Assembly: GCF_014170305.1 (NCBI RefSeq)
Contig: NZ_LZZT01000007.1
Span: 1-64,000, forward strand
Direction of reading: 5' to 3'
Source of the DNA: Achromobacter sp. UMC71
Lineage (GTDB): Bacteria > Pseudomonadota > Gammaproteobacteria > Burkholderiales > Burkholderiaceae_B
DNA length: 64,000 nt
The position numbers and the translations under genes were made by a program. Below the pieces are notes generated by a model. That model was given only the letters and a program-made list of their open reading frames with translations, did no database searches and had not been told where the DNA came from. This document shows positions 17,127-25,890 of the stretch, piece after piece (position 1 is the first letter of the stretch; every line of letters starts with the position of its first letter).

Positions 17127-17805
17127 CGGCCTGACGGGCGGCTACGGGTCGAGCAAGGTGCTGTTCGGCATGTCGTTCGAAGCCGATGAAGGCGAGGTGA
17201 TCTCGCTGATCGGTCGCAACGGCATGGGCAAGACCACCACCATCAAGACGCTGATGGGCATGTTGCCGGCCACCGGCGGACAGGTGCAATTCCGCGGCCA
17301 GACGCTGTCGCGGCCCGCGCCCAGCGCCGTGGCGCGGCTGGGCGTGGGGCTGGTGCCCGAGGGCCGGCGCGTGTTCGGTTCCCTGACCGTCCAAGAGAAC
17401 CTGGTGGCGACCTCGCGGGCGGCGCCCGGGGGCTGGGACCTGGCGCGCGTGTATGCGCTGTTTCCCCGCCTGCAGGAGCGCCGCGCCCAATCGTCGCGCA
17501 CCTTGTCGGGCGGTGAGCAGCAGATGCTGGTGGTGGGCCGCGCGCTCATGACCAACCCCAAGCTGCTGATTCTGGACGAGGCCACCGAAGGGCTGGCGCC
17601 GCTGATCCGGCAAGAGATCTGGCGCTGCCTGCGGTCGCTGAAGGCCGAGGGCCAGACCATTCTGGTGATCGACAAGAACCTGCCCGAGATGGCGACGCTG
17701 GTGGACCGCCACTACATCGTCGACAAGGGCCGCGTCGCCTGGTCGGGCAAGCCGGCGGAACTGTCCGCGCAGCCCGAGTTGGCGCAGCGCTATCTGGGCA
17801 TCTGA
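17113..17805 (+). CDS. livF: Branched-chain-type ABC transporter ATPase, LivF
   Basis: 230-residue second ATPase of the transporter. Walker A is GRNGMGKTT (34-42), the signature is LSGGEQQMLVVGRAL, and Walker B is LLILDEATEGLAP. Length and motifs are standard for LivF. It ends 20 bases before the nitrilase gene, with a GGAG-like site between, so uptake and nitrile hydrolysis are probably expressed together. Confidence 0.94.
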   Translation: MLKVDGLTGGYGSSKVLFGMSFEADEGEVISLIGRNGMGKTTTIKTLMGMLPATGGQVQFRGQTLSRPAPSAVARLGVGLVPEGRRVFGSLTVQENLVATSRAAPGGWDLARVYALFPRLQERRAQSSRTLSGGEQQMLVVGRALMTNPKLLILDEATEGLAPLIRQEIWRCLRSLKAEGQTILVIDKNLPEMATLVDRHYIVDKGRVAWSGKPAELSAQPELAQRYLGI

Positions 17806-17825
17806 CTGCTATAGGAGCCGAAAAA

Positions 17826-18866
17826 ATGTTGAATCTGCCTGTATTCAAGGCCGCCGCCGTCCAGGCGTCGCCCGTTTTCCTGGACACGGACGCCACGGTC
17901 GACAAGACCTGCGCGTTGATCGCCGAGGCCGCCGGCCAGGGGGCCCGCCTGGTGGCGTTTCCGGAAGTATTCGTGTCAGCCTATCCGTACTGGAGCTGGG
18001 TGATGAACCCGGTGCAGGGCAGCCCATGGTTTGAAAAGCTCTGCAAGAGCGCCATCGAACTGCCCGGGCCGGAGATCCGCCGCATCGCGCAGGCCGCGCG
18101 CCAGCATGGCGTCAACGTGGTGGTGGGCGTGAACGAGCGCAGCCGCTATGGCGTGGGCACGATCTACAACACCATGGTGTTCATCAACGAAGAGGGCCGT
18201 ATCCTGGGGCGTCATCGCAAGCTGGTGCCGACCTGGGCTGAAAAGCTGACCTGGGCTCACGGCGACGGTGAATCGCTGCGTGTGTACGACACGTCGGTCG
18301 GCAAGCTGGGCGGCCTGGCCTGCGGCGAGAACACCAACACGCTGGCGCGCTTTGCCCTGCTGGCGCAGGGCGAAATGGTGCACGTGGCCAGCTATATCTC
18401 GCTGCCCGTGGCGCCGCCCGACTACGACATGGCCGAGGCCATCCGCCTGCGCGCGGCCGCCCATTCGTTCGAGGGCAAGGTGTTCACGGTGGTGTCGTGC
18501 TCGACCATTTCGACCGAGATCCAGGACGCCATCGGCGCCAGCCATCCCGAGGCCCGCGAGATGCTGGCGCGCCGCAACAGCGCGTTTTCGGGGATATTGG
18601 GGCCGGACGGTCGCGTGATCGGCGAGCCGCTGATCGACGACGAAGGCATCGTCTACGCCGATATCGACCTGTCGCGCTGCATCCAGCCGCGCCAGATGCA
18701 CGACATCACCGGCCACTACAACCGTTTCGACGTGTTCGACCTGCGCGTGAACCGGCGGCCGTTGCAGGCGGCGCGCTATGACGACCAGGACGACCTGAAC
18801 CGCGACGAGCCTGACTGGAGCCAGGCGTCCGCGCCGGCCGAGCCGCAGCCCGATGCGGGCCGTTAA
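17826..18866 (+). CDS. Nitrilase-family carbon-nitrogen hydrolase
   Basis: Hydrolyses a nitrile to the carboxylic acid and ammonia, or a related C-N bond, through a Glu-Lys-Cys triad. The residues are E47 (in AFPEVFVSAYPYWSW), K132 (in GRHRKLVPT) and C166 (in GGLACGENTN). The CGENTN context and YPYW after the glutamate are typical of true nitrilases rather than amidases. The 346-residue length agrees. It follows the Liv transporter and precedes a GntR regulator in the same direction. Aromatic versus aliphatic preference cannot be read from sequence. Confidence 0.92.
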   Translation: MLNLPVFKAAAVQASPVFLDTDATVDKTCALIAEAAGQGARLVAFPEVFVSAYPYWSWVMNPVQGSPWFEKLCKSAIELPGPEIRRIAQAARQHGVNVVVGVNERSRYGVGTIYNTMVFINEEGRILGRHRKLVPTWAEKLTWAHGDGESLRVYDTSVGKLGGLACGENTNTLARFALLAQGEMVHVASYISLPVAPPDYDMAEAIRLRAAAHSFEGKVFTVVSCSTISTEIQDAIGASHPEAREMLARRNSAFSGILGPDGRVIGEPLIDDEGIVYADIDLSRCIQPRQMHDITGHYNRFDVFDLRVNRRPLQAARYDDQDDLNRDEPDWSQASAPAEPQPDAGR

Positions 18867-18950
18867 GGCCGCCCGGCCCCCGGGTAGAATGGGCCGCCTG
18901 CGCGTGGGCCGGCCCCGGGCCGCCCGGCAGGCCGCTGTCATCTGGAGAGC

Positions 18951-19715
18951 ATGTTGAAGCCAAGAATCAAAGCCTCCCGCCAGGACGAGCCCGGATCGGA
19001 CGGGAGCGCCGAGGTAGAGGAAATCACGCTGTCCGAGCAGGTCTACCGCCTGCTTCGGCGCGACATCATGAGCGGGGCGTTCGCGCCGGGCCAGTCCCTG
19101 CGCCTGGAATTGCTCAAGCAGCGCTATGGCAGCAGCTTTTCTCCCATCCGCGAAGCCCTGAACCGTCTGCGCAGCGAGCGCATGGTGCTGACCACCACGT
19201 CGCGCGGGTTCCGCATCGCGCCGCTGTCGATCGAGGAAATGTGGGATGCCTGCGAGACGCGCATCCTGATCGATTGCGACGCGCTGCGGCGGTCGCTGGC
19301 CAACGCCGACGACGCCTGGGAGGCCCGCCTGGTAGGGGCCTACCACGCGCTGACGTTGGCCGCGCAACGCGCCGGCGAGGCCTCACCGCCCAGCCAGGAG
19401 CTGGAGGAATCGCTCGAGGCCCGGCATCTGGATTTCCATCATGCGCTGATCGGCGCCTGCCGTTCGCATTGGCTGCTGGACCTGTCCACGCAGCTGTACG
19501 CGCAGACCGAGCGCTACCGGCGTCCCGCCCGCGCGGGCGCGTCGGCCTACGGACCCGAGCGCAATGTCGACGACGAGCATCGCCAGCTGCTGGACGCCGC
19601 CATGTCGCGCGACGTCGAGCGCTCGGTGGCAATGCTGGCGGCGCACTACCGCAAGACGGCGCAGTTCATCGAGCAGATCATTTCCCAGGACGACAGGCAG
19701 GCCATCAATGCGTAA
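18951..19715 (+). CDS. GntR-family (FCD) transcriptional regulator
   Basis: 254 residues. An N-terminal winged helix (about 28-95, with FSPIREALNRLRSERMV as recognition part) is followed by an all-helical FCD effector domain. That domain holds the usual metal/ligand histidines (for example LDFHHALIGACRSHWLL and the later DDEHRQLLDAA). The N-terminus is extended by about 25 polar residues. GGAGAGC stands 5 nt before the ATG. Its stop codon overlaps the start of the hydrolase gene by 8 bp. It probably controls the surrounding catabolic genes. Confidence 0.92.
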   Translation: MLKPRIKASRQDEPGSDGSAEVEEITLSEQVYRLLRRDIMSGAFAPGQSLRLELLKQRYGSSFSPIREALNRLRSERMVLTTTSRGFRIAPLSIEEMWDACETRILIDCDALRRSLANADDAWEARLVGAYHALTLAAQRAGEASPPSQELEESLEARHLDFHHALIGACRSHWLLDLSTQLYAQTERYRRPARAGASAYGPERNVDDEHRQLLDAAMSRDVERSVAMLAAHYRKTAQFIEQIISQDDRQAINA

Positions 19716-20592
19716 CGCGGATATCGACCTCTTTTTCCCCACCATCGCCGAGCGCGAGGTGCAATACAACGCCCGTGAATCGGTGGCGGACTTCGACGCC
19801 TGCGTGCGCCGCTATGCGGCATCGTCCGCGGCGGTGAAATCGCGCCGCCCCGGTCTGCTGAACCTGCGCTACGGCATGGGCCACGACGAACGGCTGGACC
19901 TGTTCCTGCCCGCCGCCACGCGCACGCCGGCGCCGCTGTTCGTGTTCATCCATGGCGGCTACTGGCGCGCCCAGCGCAAGGAAGACGCGCCGGTGATGGC
20001 CGAGGCCTTCAACAACGCCGGCGCCGCGGTGGCCGTGCCCGAATACACGCTGGTGCCCGAGGCCACGCTGGGCGAAGTCGTGCGGGAGATGCGCTCGGCG
20101 CTGGCCTGGCTGTATCACAACGCGGCGGCCTATGGCGTGGACCGGGACCGCATCTATGTGGGCGGCAGCTCGGCCGGCGGCCAATTGGCCGGCATGCTGG
20201 CCGCGCCCGGCTGGCCGGCGCGCTACGGCGTGCCGGACGACGTGGTCAAGGGCACCCTGGCGCTAAGCGGCCTGTTCGACCTGCGGCCGCTGTGCGACAT
20301 CCTGCCGAACACCTGGCTGCAACTGACGCCCGAGCAGGCGGCGCGGCAAAGCCCGATCTTCAACCTGCCCGAGCGCGCCGGCCCGATGCTGCTGGCCGTC
20401 GGCGGGCTGGAAACGCAGGGCTTCAAGAACCAGACCGAGGCCTTCGAGCGCGCCTGGACCGGCGCCGGCCTGCCGGCCACGCGCATCCCCACGCCGCATT
20501 GCAACCACTTTGACCTGGTCAACGAACTGGAAGACCCGGACAGCGATCTGACCCGCGCCACGCTGGCGATGATGGGCCTGGCGCAAGCCTGA
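19708..20592 (+). CDS. Alpha/beta hydrolase, kynurenine-formamidase-like
   Basis: 294-residue serine hydrolase. HGGYW (82-86) forms the oxyanion hole, and GSSAG (153-157) presents the nucleophile S155. The likely histidine is H267 in CNHFDLV. The combination HGGYW plus GGSSAGG and the overall length are those of arylformamidases (BNA7/KynB-unrelated type) and related carboxylesterases. Hydrolysis of an aryl formamide or ester is the likely chemistry, but the substrate is unproven. The ATG overlaps the regulator's last three codons, so translation is coupled. Confidence 0.83.
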   Translation: MRNADIDLFFPTIAEREVQYNARESVADFDACVRRYAASSAAVKSRRPGLLNLRYGMGHDERLDLFLPAATRTPAPLFVFIHGGYWRAQRKEDAPVMAEAFNNAGAAVAVPEYTLVPEATLGEVVREMRSALAWLYHNAAAYGVDRDRIYVGGSSAGGQLAGMLAAPGWPARYGVPDDVVKGTLALSGLFDLRPLCDILPNTWLQLTPEQAARQSPIFNLPERAGPMLLAVGGLETQGFKNQTEAFERAWTGAGLPATRIPTPHCNHFDLVNELEDPDSDLTRATLAMMGLAQA

Positions 20593-20611
20593 ACGTCAGG
20601 ACGGACCTGTC

Positions 20612-21526
20612 ATGGCCGACTTGAAACTGCTGGAGGACCTGATCGCCTTGGCGCAGACCGGCAGCTTCGTGCGCGCCGCCGAAGCGCGGTATGTGACGCA
20701 CCCTGCCTTCGGGCGCCGCATCCGCGCGCTGGAAGCCTGGGCGGGCGCGCCGCTGGTCGAACGCCAGCGCGTGCCGGTCACGCTTACGGCCGAGGGCGAG
20801 GCGCTGCTCAAGACGGCGACCCAGGTGGTCGAGCAGATGGGGCTGGTGCGGCACCGCATCCGCAGTTCGGGCGCGGGCGGCGAGGCGGTGCTGCGCATCG
20901 CCACCGGCCGCAGCCTGGCCCGCACGCTGGTGGCGGACTGGATCGCGCGGCTGCGCCACCGCACCCCCAAGGTGCTGGCCGAAGGCACGCAGCTCGAAAT
21001 TTCCACCGGCAAGATGGAAGACATGGCGGCGCGGCTGGAGCAGGGCAAGGTGGACCTGCTGTGCTGCTACGAGCATCCCGCGCTGTCGGTGCAGCTCAGT
21101 CCGGGCCGCTACCGCTACATGACGCTGGGCACTGATAAGCTGGTGCCCGTCAGCCAGGCCGACAGCCGGGGCCGCGCCCGCTATCTGCTGCGCGAAGGCG
21201 GCCAGCCGGTGCCGCTGATCACCTACGCCGGTGGCCTGGCGATGGAACGCATCGTCGGCGACCGGTTGGAAGCCACGCCTTATGCGCTGACGCCGTTCGT
21301 GCGCAGCGATTCCCTGGACGCGGCCCACGGCGCGGCGGCCAAGGGGCTGGGCGTGGCCTGGCTGCCCTGGTCCATGGTGGCGGCCGATTGCCGCCGGGGC
21401 GCGCTGGTGTCCCTGGGCGGGCGTAGCGACGAGATCGCGTTCGAGGTCCGCCTGTACCGGTCGCGGGCGCGGCTGGCCGAGCTGGCCGAAGCGGCCTGGG
21501 AAGCCACCGCCAGCCGCAAGGCATAG
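20612..21526 (+). CDS. LysR-family transcriptional regulator
   Basis: 304 residues with an N-terminal winged helix (LLEDLIALAQTGSFVRAAEA, then THPAFGRRIRALEAWAGAPL) and a LysR substrate-binding domain. THPAFGRRIR replaces the more common TQSAVSRQIR. It ends 147 bases before the Bug gene, in whose upstream region lies a palindrome with a third half-site. Autoregulation or control of bug is likely; the inducer is unknown. The gene follows the formamidase-like gene by 19 bases. Confidence 0.9.
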   Translation: MADLKLLEDLIALAQTGSFVRAAEARYVTHPAFGRRIRALEAWAGAPLVERQRVPVTLTAEGEALLKTATQVVEQMGLVRHRIRSSGAGGEAVLRIATGRSLARTLVADWIARLRHRTPKVLAEGTQLEISTGKMEDMAARLEQGKVDLLCCYEHPALSVQLSPGRYRYMTLGTDKLVPVSQADSRGRARYLLREGGQPVPLITYAGGLAMERIVGDRLEATPYALTPFVRSDSLDAAHGAAAKGLGVAWLPWSMVAADCRRGALVSLGGRSDEIAFEVRLYRSRARLAELAEAAWEATASRKA

Positions 21527-21564
21527 CGGGCCGGGCGTTATCCGCCCTTTCAAATAAGCACGGA

Positions 21565-21617
21565 AATGTGCCGATTCGGCACGTCATCCCCCTGGTACGC
21601 GCCGCAGAATGTGTGCC
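21565..21617. promoter_or_regulatory. Palindrome plus third half-site, probable operator of the Bug gene
   Basis: GTGCCGA-T-TCGGCAC (21568-21582) is a 15-base perfect palindrome. The extended half-site AATGTGCCGA occurs at 21565-21574 and again, in direct orientation, at 21608-21617, 43 bases downstream. Such an array, between a LysR gene and its neighbour, suits a multi-site regulator. Confidence 0.5.
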
Positions 21618-21672
21618 GAAACCTCGAAAGAGACGGCGCCGCCGTCCGCCTCAGCACCCCAGGGAGAAATTC

Positions 21673-22665
21673 ATGAAATCCGTACCGCATCCGCTGCGCG
21701 GCGCGTTGGCCGCCGTCTGTGCCGCCTCGGCGCTGACCGCTGCCCTGCCGGCCCACGCCGCCGGCTACCCCGACCGCGCCATTTCGCTGGTCGTCGGCTA
21801 CCCCGCCGGCGGCAGCGTCGATTTGACCGCGCGCCTGTTCGGCGAAGAACTGGCCAAGCGCCTGGGCCAGAGCGTGGTGGTGGAAAACGTCGGCGGGGCC
21901 GGCGGCACCATCGGCGCGCAGCGCGTGGCGCGGGCGGCGCCTGACGGCTACACGCTGCTCTTGGGCTCGACCAACGAAATGGTCATCGCGCGCATGATCA
22001 ACAACGCGGTCAAGTACGACAGCGTCAAGGATTTCTCGGCCCTGGGCGTGATCGCCTCGCAGCCCATGCTGCTGGCCGCCAGCAAGAATTCGGGCGTGAA
22101 GACGGCCGCCGACTACCTGCAGAAACTGCGCGCCGCCGCGCCGGGCAGCTTCAACTACGGCTCGTCCGGCGTGGGCACCACGCTGCACCTGGCCGGCGAG
22201 ATGATCAACCAGGCGACCGCCACGCGCGCCGAGCACGTGCCTTATCGCGGCGTGTCGCCGCTGGTGACCGACCTGATGAGCGGCCAGCTGGATTTCGGCA
22301 TGCTGGTGCTGTCCTCGGGTCTGCCGCAAGTGCGCGGCGACAAGATCGTGGCGCTGGGCGTGACGGAAAAGAAGCGCTCGCCAGTGGCGCCGGACCTGCC
22401 CGCGCTGGCCGAGACCCCGGGCTTCGAGTCCGTCGACATCAGCGTCTGGTTCGCGCTGTACGGCCCGGCGGGCCTGCCCGAGCCGGTGGCGGCCAAGCTG
22501 CGCGATGCGCTGGCCGATACGCTCAAATCGGAGCAGTTCCGCGTCAAGATGCAGGAAGCCGGCGGCGTGCTGTCGCAGCCTGGGCTGGATCCGGTGGCCT
22601 ATCAGGCCGAGGAAACGCGCAAGTACGGCGCGCTGGTCAAGGCCGCCAAAATCGAAGCGCAGTAA
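21673..22665 (+). CDS. Bug-family (TctC) solute-binding protein
   Basis: Periplasmic receptor of tripartite-tricarboxylate-transporter type. The 330 residues begin with a signal peptide ending in AHAA (about residue 30). Family hallmarks follow: YPDRAISLVVGYPAGGSVDLTAR, VVENVGGAGGTIGAQRVARA and PDGYTLLLGS. The ATG at 21673 has AGGGAGAAATTC upstream. No TctA/TctB membrane genes are adjacent, as is usual for the many orphan Bug proteins of Bordetella and relatives. The next gene encodes a deacylase, hinting at a carboxylated or acylated ligand. Confidence 0.93.
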   Translation: MKSVPHPLRGALAAVCAASALTAALPAHAAGYPDRAISLVVGYPAGGSVDLTARLFGEELAKRLGQSVVVENVGGAGGTIGAQRVARAAPDGYTLLLGSTNEMVIARMINNAVKYDSVKDFSALGVIASQPMLLAASKNSGVKTAADYLQKLRAAAPGSFNYGSSGVGTTLHLAGEMINQATATRAEHVPYRGVSPLVTDLMSGQLDFGMLVLSSGLPQVRGDKIVALGVTEKKRSPVAPDLPALAETPGFESVDISVWFALYGPAGLPEPVAAKLRDALADTLKSEQFRVKMQEAGGVLSQPGLDPVAYQAEETRKYGALVKAAKIEAQ

Positions 22666-22697
22666 GCAAGCAACACAGCAACAACGCGGACAACACG

Positions 22698-23642
22698 ATG
22701 GATTTCAAGCTTTCCGTTCCCGATCTCGCCGCCGAGCGCGCGGGCAATACCGGCACGCCGGGGGTGTGGCATTTCGATTCGGGCGTGCCAGGACGCGCGC
22801 TGATGGTGTCCGCGCTGGTGCACGGCAACGAGCTGTGCGGCGCCTGGGCCCTGAAGGACCTGCTGGCGGCCGGGCTGCGGCCCCGCCGCGGCAGTCTGAC
22901 GCTGGCGTTCTGCAACCTGCCGGCCTTTGACCGCTTCGACCTGGCGCGCCACGACGCCTCGCGTTTCGTGGACGAGGACATGAACCGGGTCTGGAGCGCC
23001 GAGCGGCTGGACAACGCCAACAGCAGCGACCGCCAGCGCGCGGCGCAGCTGCGGCCGTGGGTGGAACGGGCCGATTGGCTGCTGGATCTGCATTCCATGC
23101 ACGAGCCGGGCGCGCCGCTGCTGTTGACCGGCGTCCTGCCGCGCAACATCGCGCTGGCGCGGCGCCTGAAAGCGCCGCAGCACGTGATCGTCGACGCGGG
23201 CCACAAGGACGGCGTGCGGATGCGCGACTTTGCGCAGTTCGGCGACCCGTCGCGCGGCGATGCGTGCGCTTTGCTGGTCGAATGCGGCTTCCATGGCGAT
23301 CTTTCGGCGCGGGACGTTGCGCGCGACATGGTGGCGCGCATGCTGGTCGAATCGGGCGTGGCGGACGCGGCGGACATTCCGGCCGGCTGGCTGTTGCCGG
23401 ACCCGGCGGCGCAACGCGTGCTGGAAGTGACCGACGCGGTGGTGGCGCCGTCGATGGACGTGACGTTCTCGCAACCCTGGCAAGGGTTGGAAACGCTGGA
23501 TCAGGCCGGGTCGGTGATTGGTTGGGCCGACGGCCAGGCGATCGTGTCGCCGTATGACCGGTGCACCCTGGTCATGCCGTCACTGCGTCAGCTGAAACCC
23601 GGCGTGACCGTGGTGCGCCTGGCGCGCGATTACGCGGGCTGA
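22698..23642 (+). CDS. Zinc deacylase, AstE/aspartoacylase family
   Basis: 314 residues of the M14-like succinylglutamate desuccinylase/aspartoacylase family, which removes an acyl group from an N-acyl amino acid. The zinc site is H42-G-N-E45 in LVHGNELCG and H132 in DLHSMHEPG. DEDMNRVW (92-99) is the family's substrate-binding motif. A glutamate in LLVECGFHG is the likely general base. Other Ast genes are absent, so it is unlikely to serve arginine breakdown. It ends the plus-strand catabolic block just before a terminator. Confidence 0.88.
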   Translation: MDFKLSVPDLAAERAGNTGTPGVWHFDSGVPGRALMVSALVHGNELCGAWALKDLLAAGLRPRRGSLTLAFCNLPAFDRFDLARHDASRFVDEDMNRVWSAERLDNANSSDRQRAAQLRPWVERADWLLDLHSMHEPGAPLLLTGVLPRNIALARRLKAPQHVIVDAGHKDGVRMRDFAQFGDPSRGDACALLVECGFHGDLSARDVARDMVARMLVESGVADAADIPAGWLLPDPAAQRVLEVTDAVVAPSMDVTFSQPWQGLETLDQAGSVIGWADGQAIVSPYDRCTLVMPSLRQLKPGVTVVRLARDYAG

Positions 23643-23676
23643 ACCGGGCAATTTTCAAGTCGCTGGAACAAAACGG

Positions 23677-23708
23677 CGCGGGCCCAGGTAGATCAGCCCG
23701 GGCCCGCG
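23677..23708. terminator. Bidirectional terminator
   Basis: CGCGGGCCC (23677-23685) pairs exactly with GGGCCCGCG (23700-23708) across a 14-base loop. On the minus strand the stem is soon followed by CGTTTTG, on the plus strand by TTGTCATTTC. It separates the deacylase from the convergent lipocalin gene. Confidence 0.7.
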
Positions 23709-23711
23709 TTG

Positions 23712-24233
23712 TCATTTCTGCGGCGTGTAGCGCAGTTCGTCCAGCTGGTAGCCTTGCGCCGTCGCGGCGGCGAGCGCGCGGTCCAGGTCTTCCTTGGGCA
23801 GTTGCGGCGAGCGCGACAGAATCCACAGGTACTTGCGGTCCGGCGTGCCGACGACGGCCCAGCGGTAATCCGGGTCCAGGCCGATCACCCAGTAATCGCC
23901 CTTGATGGGCTTGAAGAACGAGACTTCAAGCTTGGTGTTGTTGCTGCCCTCGACCACGGTGGCCGTGCCCGAGGCCGAGTCGACGTCGCCGTCTTTCGTG
24001 CGGCAGCGGTTGTTCACGCCAACCGTGCCGTCCGGGTGCAGTGTGTACTCGGCGGTGGTGTCCCCGACGCAATTGCGCTGGAAGTACATCGGAAAATTCG
24101 CGATCTCGTACCACATGCCGGCATAGCGCTTCAGGTCCACCGACTCCACGGTCTGCATGGGCGGGGGCGCGGCGTGGGAGATGCCCGCCGCGCTGGCGGC
24201 CAGGGCCAGCAGTAAGGTTGCGATGCGGCGCAT
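23712..24233 (-). CDS. blc: Bacterial lipocalin (Blc type)
   Basis: 173-residue periplasmic or outer-membrane lipocalin that binds lipids. It has a signal peptide (MRRIATLLLALAASAAGISHA) but no lipobox cysteine, unlike E. coli Blc. The structurally conserved motif GMWYEIANFPMYFQ opens the barrel, and WVIGLDPDYRWAVVG and LWILSRSP are typical of the Blc branch. GGAGG lies 8 nt before the ATG at 24233. Upstream on the same strand is gshA; a 53-base gap separates them. Confidence 0.92.
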   Translation of the reverse strand: MRRIATLLLALAASAAGISHAAPPPMQTVESVDLKRYAGMWYEIANFPMYFQRNCVGDTTAEYTLHPDGTVGVNNRCRTKDGDVDSASGTATVVEGSNNTKLEVSFFKPIKGDYWVIGLDPDYRWAVVGTPDRKYLWILSRSPQLPKEDLDRALAAATAQGYQLDELRYTPQK

Positions 24234-24286
24234 GGGAAAAGCCTCCTGATCCAAAACCTGGGTGTTAACAGGCCATACGATACGCC

Positions 24287-25858
24287 TTATTTGCGTGGTG
24301 CCTTCAGGGCGGCCTGGTAACGCGCCACGTAGGTGTCGAAATCCACTTCGTCGGCCTGCTCGATGCGCAGTTGCTCGGCGCTGGAGTCGAGCGCGGCCTG
24401 GCGGTATTGTTCGGCCAGGCCGGCCGGCAGCGCTTGGGCGCGCAGGGCCTGCGCGTGGTCGCGGCTTTGGCGCAGCGAGTAGTCGTGGAACGATTCGCCG
24501 CTGTCGATCAGTGCGCCCAGCAGGCGCGCCGACGGCGTGGATTCGGGATGGCCCAGCTTGGCGCGCTGCACGGCCAGGCTGTCGGCGTAGGCGGTTCCGC
24601 CCAGCGCGGCGTCATAGAGCGCGGCGTAGGGCGCGATCTGGTCCAGCAGTTCCTGGCCCCAGTCCGCCAGGCCGACGGCCTGGCCGTCGCGGTCCAGTTG
24701 CAGGCCGGGCTTGCGGCCTTCCTTGACGACGGTCGAGAAATTGTCGGCGCTGCGCTGGCAGTAGCCATTGGCCGGGAAGAACGGGCTGTCGGCGGTGGCG
24801 CAGAACAGCAGGAAGGCGTCAACGAAGCGGCTGGTGTCGGCATCGATGCCCACCGGCGATTCCGGGTTGATGTCCAGGCAGCGCACTTCCACGTATTGCA
24901 CGCCGCGCTCGGCCAGCGCGGTGATCGGGCGTTCGCAGCGGCCAGTGGCGCGCTTGGGGCGGATGCTGGAGTAGTACTCGTTTTCGATCTGCAGCACGTT
25001 GGTGTTCAGCTGGATCCATTCGCCGTCGCGATGCGTGCCGATCTTCTGGTAGTCGGGCCAGGGTTGCGTCACGGCGTCGTACAGGCGGCCCAGGAACGTG
25101 TCCAGGTCGTTGTAGCAGAGCTTGAGCTGCGATTGAGCCTTGTTCTGGTAGCCCAGGTCGCTCATGCGCAGGCTGGTGGCATAGGGCAGATACAGGGTGT
25201 GGTCGCCCAGGCTTTGCAACGGATGGTCATGGCCGCGCAGGAAGCCGCGGGCCAGCGCCGGCGCGGCGCCGAACAGGTACATCAGCAGCCAGGAATAGCG
25301 CGTGAAGTTGCGGATCAGGCCGATATAGCCGCGCGACCGGCGCGCCTGATCGGTGCCGGGCTGGGTGTCCAGCACCGACCACAGTTGTTCGGGCAGCGAG
25401 AAGTTGTAGTGCACGCCGGCGATGCATTGCATCGTCTTGCCGTAGCGCTCGGCCAGGCCGCGGCGGTACACGTGCTTGAGCATGCCCGTATTGGACGTGC
25501 CGTACCAGGCGATGGGGATGTCGGCTTCGGACGGCAGGGTGGCGGGCATGGACTGGTTCCAGATCAGTTCATGGTCCAGCACGCTGTAGACGTGGCGGTG
25601 GGTCGCGGTCAGCTCGGCCAGCAGGGCATCCACATTGTTGTGGGTGCCGGTGATCAGTTCGAGCAGCGATTCGGAATAATCGGTGGTGACGTGTTCGTTG
25701 GTCAGCGCCGAACCGAGGCCGGCCGGATGCGGCGTGCGGGCCAGGATGCCTTGCTCGTCGACGCGCAGGCCTTCTTTTTCGATGCCTCGCAGGGTCTGGG
25801 CCAGCAGCGGGCGGTTGGCCTCCAGGCGGGCGTAGCGGTGTGCGGCGGTATCAGTCAC
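24287..25858 (-). CDS. gshA: Glutamate-cysteine ligase
   Basis: Catalyses ATP-dependent formation of gamma-glutamylcysteine, the first step of glutathione synthesis. The 523 residues match E. coli-type GshA (about 518). Recognisable parts are GIEKEGLRV near the N-terminus, [19 protein letters not shown], the region [20 protein letters not shown], and [13 protein letters not shown]. The start is a GTG at 25858; upstream codons in frame do not resemble the family. A monoacylglycerol-lipase-like gene lies 32 bases upstream on the same strand. It may be autonomous housekeeping. Confidence 0.96.
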   Translation of the reverse strand: MTDTAAHRYARLEANRPLLAQTLRGIEKEGLRVDEQGILARTPHPAGLGSALTNEHVTTDYSESLLELITGTHNNVDALLAELTATHRHVYSVLDHELIWNQSMPATLPSEADIPIAWYGTSNTGMLKHVYRRGLAERYGKTMQCIAGVHYNFSLPEQLWSVLDTQPGTDQARRSRGYIGLIRNFTRYSWLLMYLFGAAPALARGFLRGHDHPLQSLGDHTLYLPYATSLRMSDLGYQNKAQSQLKLCYNDLDTFLGRLYDAVTQPWPDYQKIGTHRDGEWIQLNTNVLQIENEYYSSIRPKRATGRCERPITALAERGVQYVEVRCLDINPESPVGIDADTSRFVDAFLLFCATADSPFFPANGYCQRSADNFSTVVKEGRKPGLQLDRDGQAVGLADWGQELLDQIAPYAALYDAALGGTAYADSLAVQRAKLGHPESTPSARLLGALIDSGESFHDYSLRQSRDHAQALRAQALPAGLAEQYRQAALDSSAEQLRIEQADEVDFDTYVARYQAALKAPRK

Positions 25859-25890
25859 GGAATATTCTCGATGGGGTCTGTCGCGGGATT

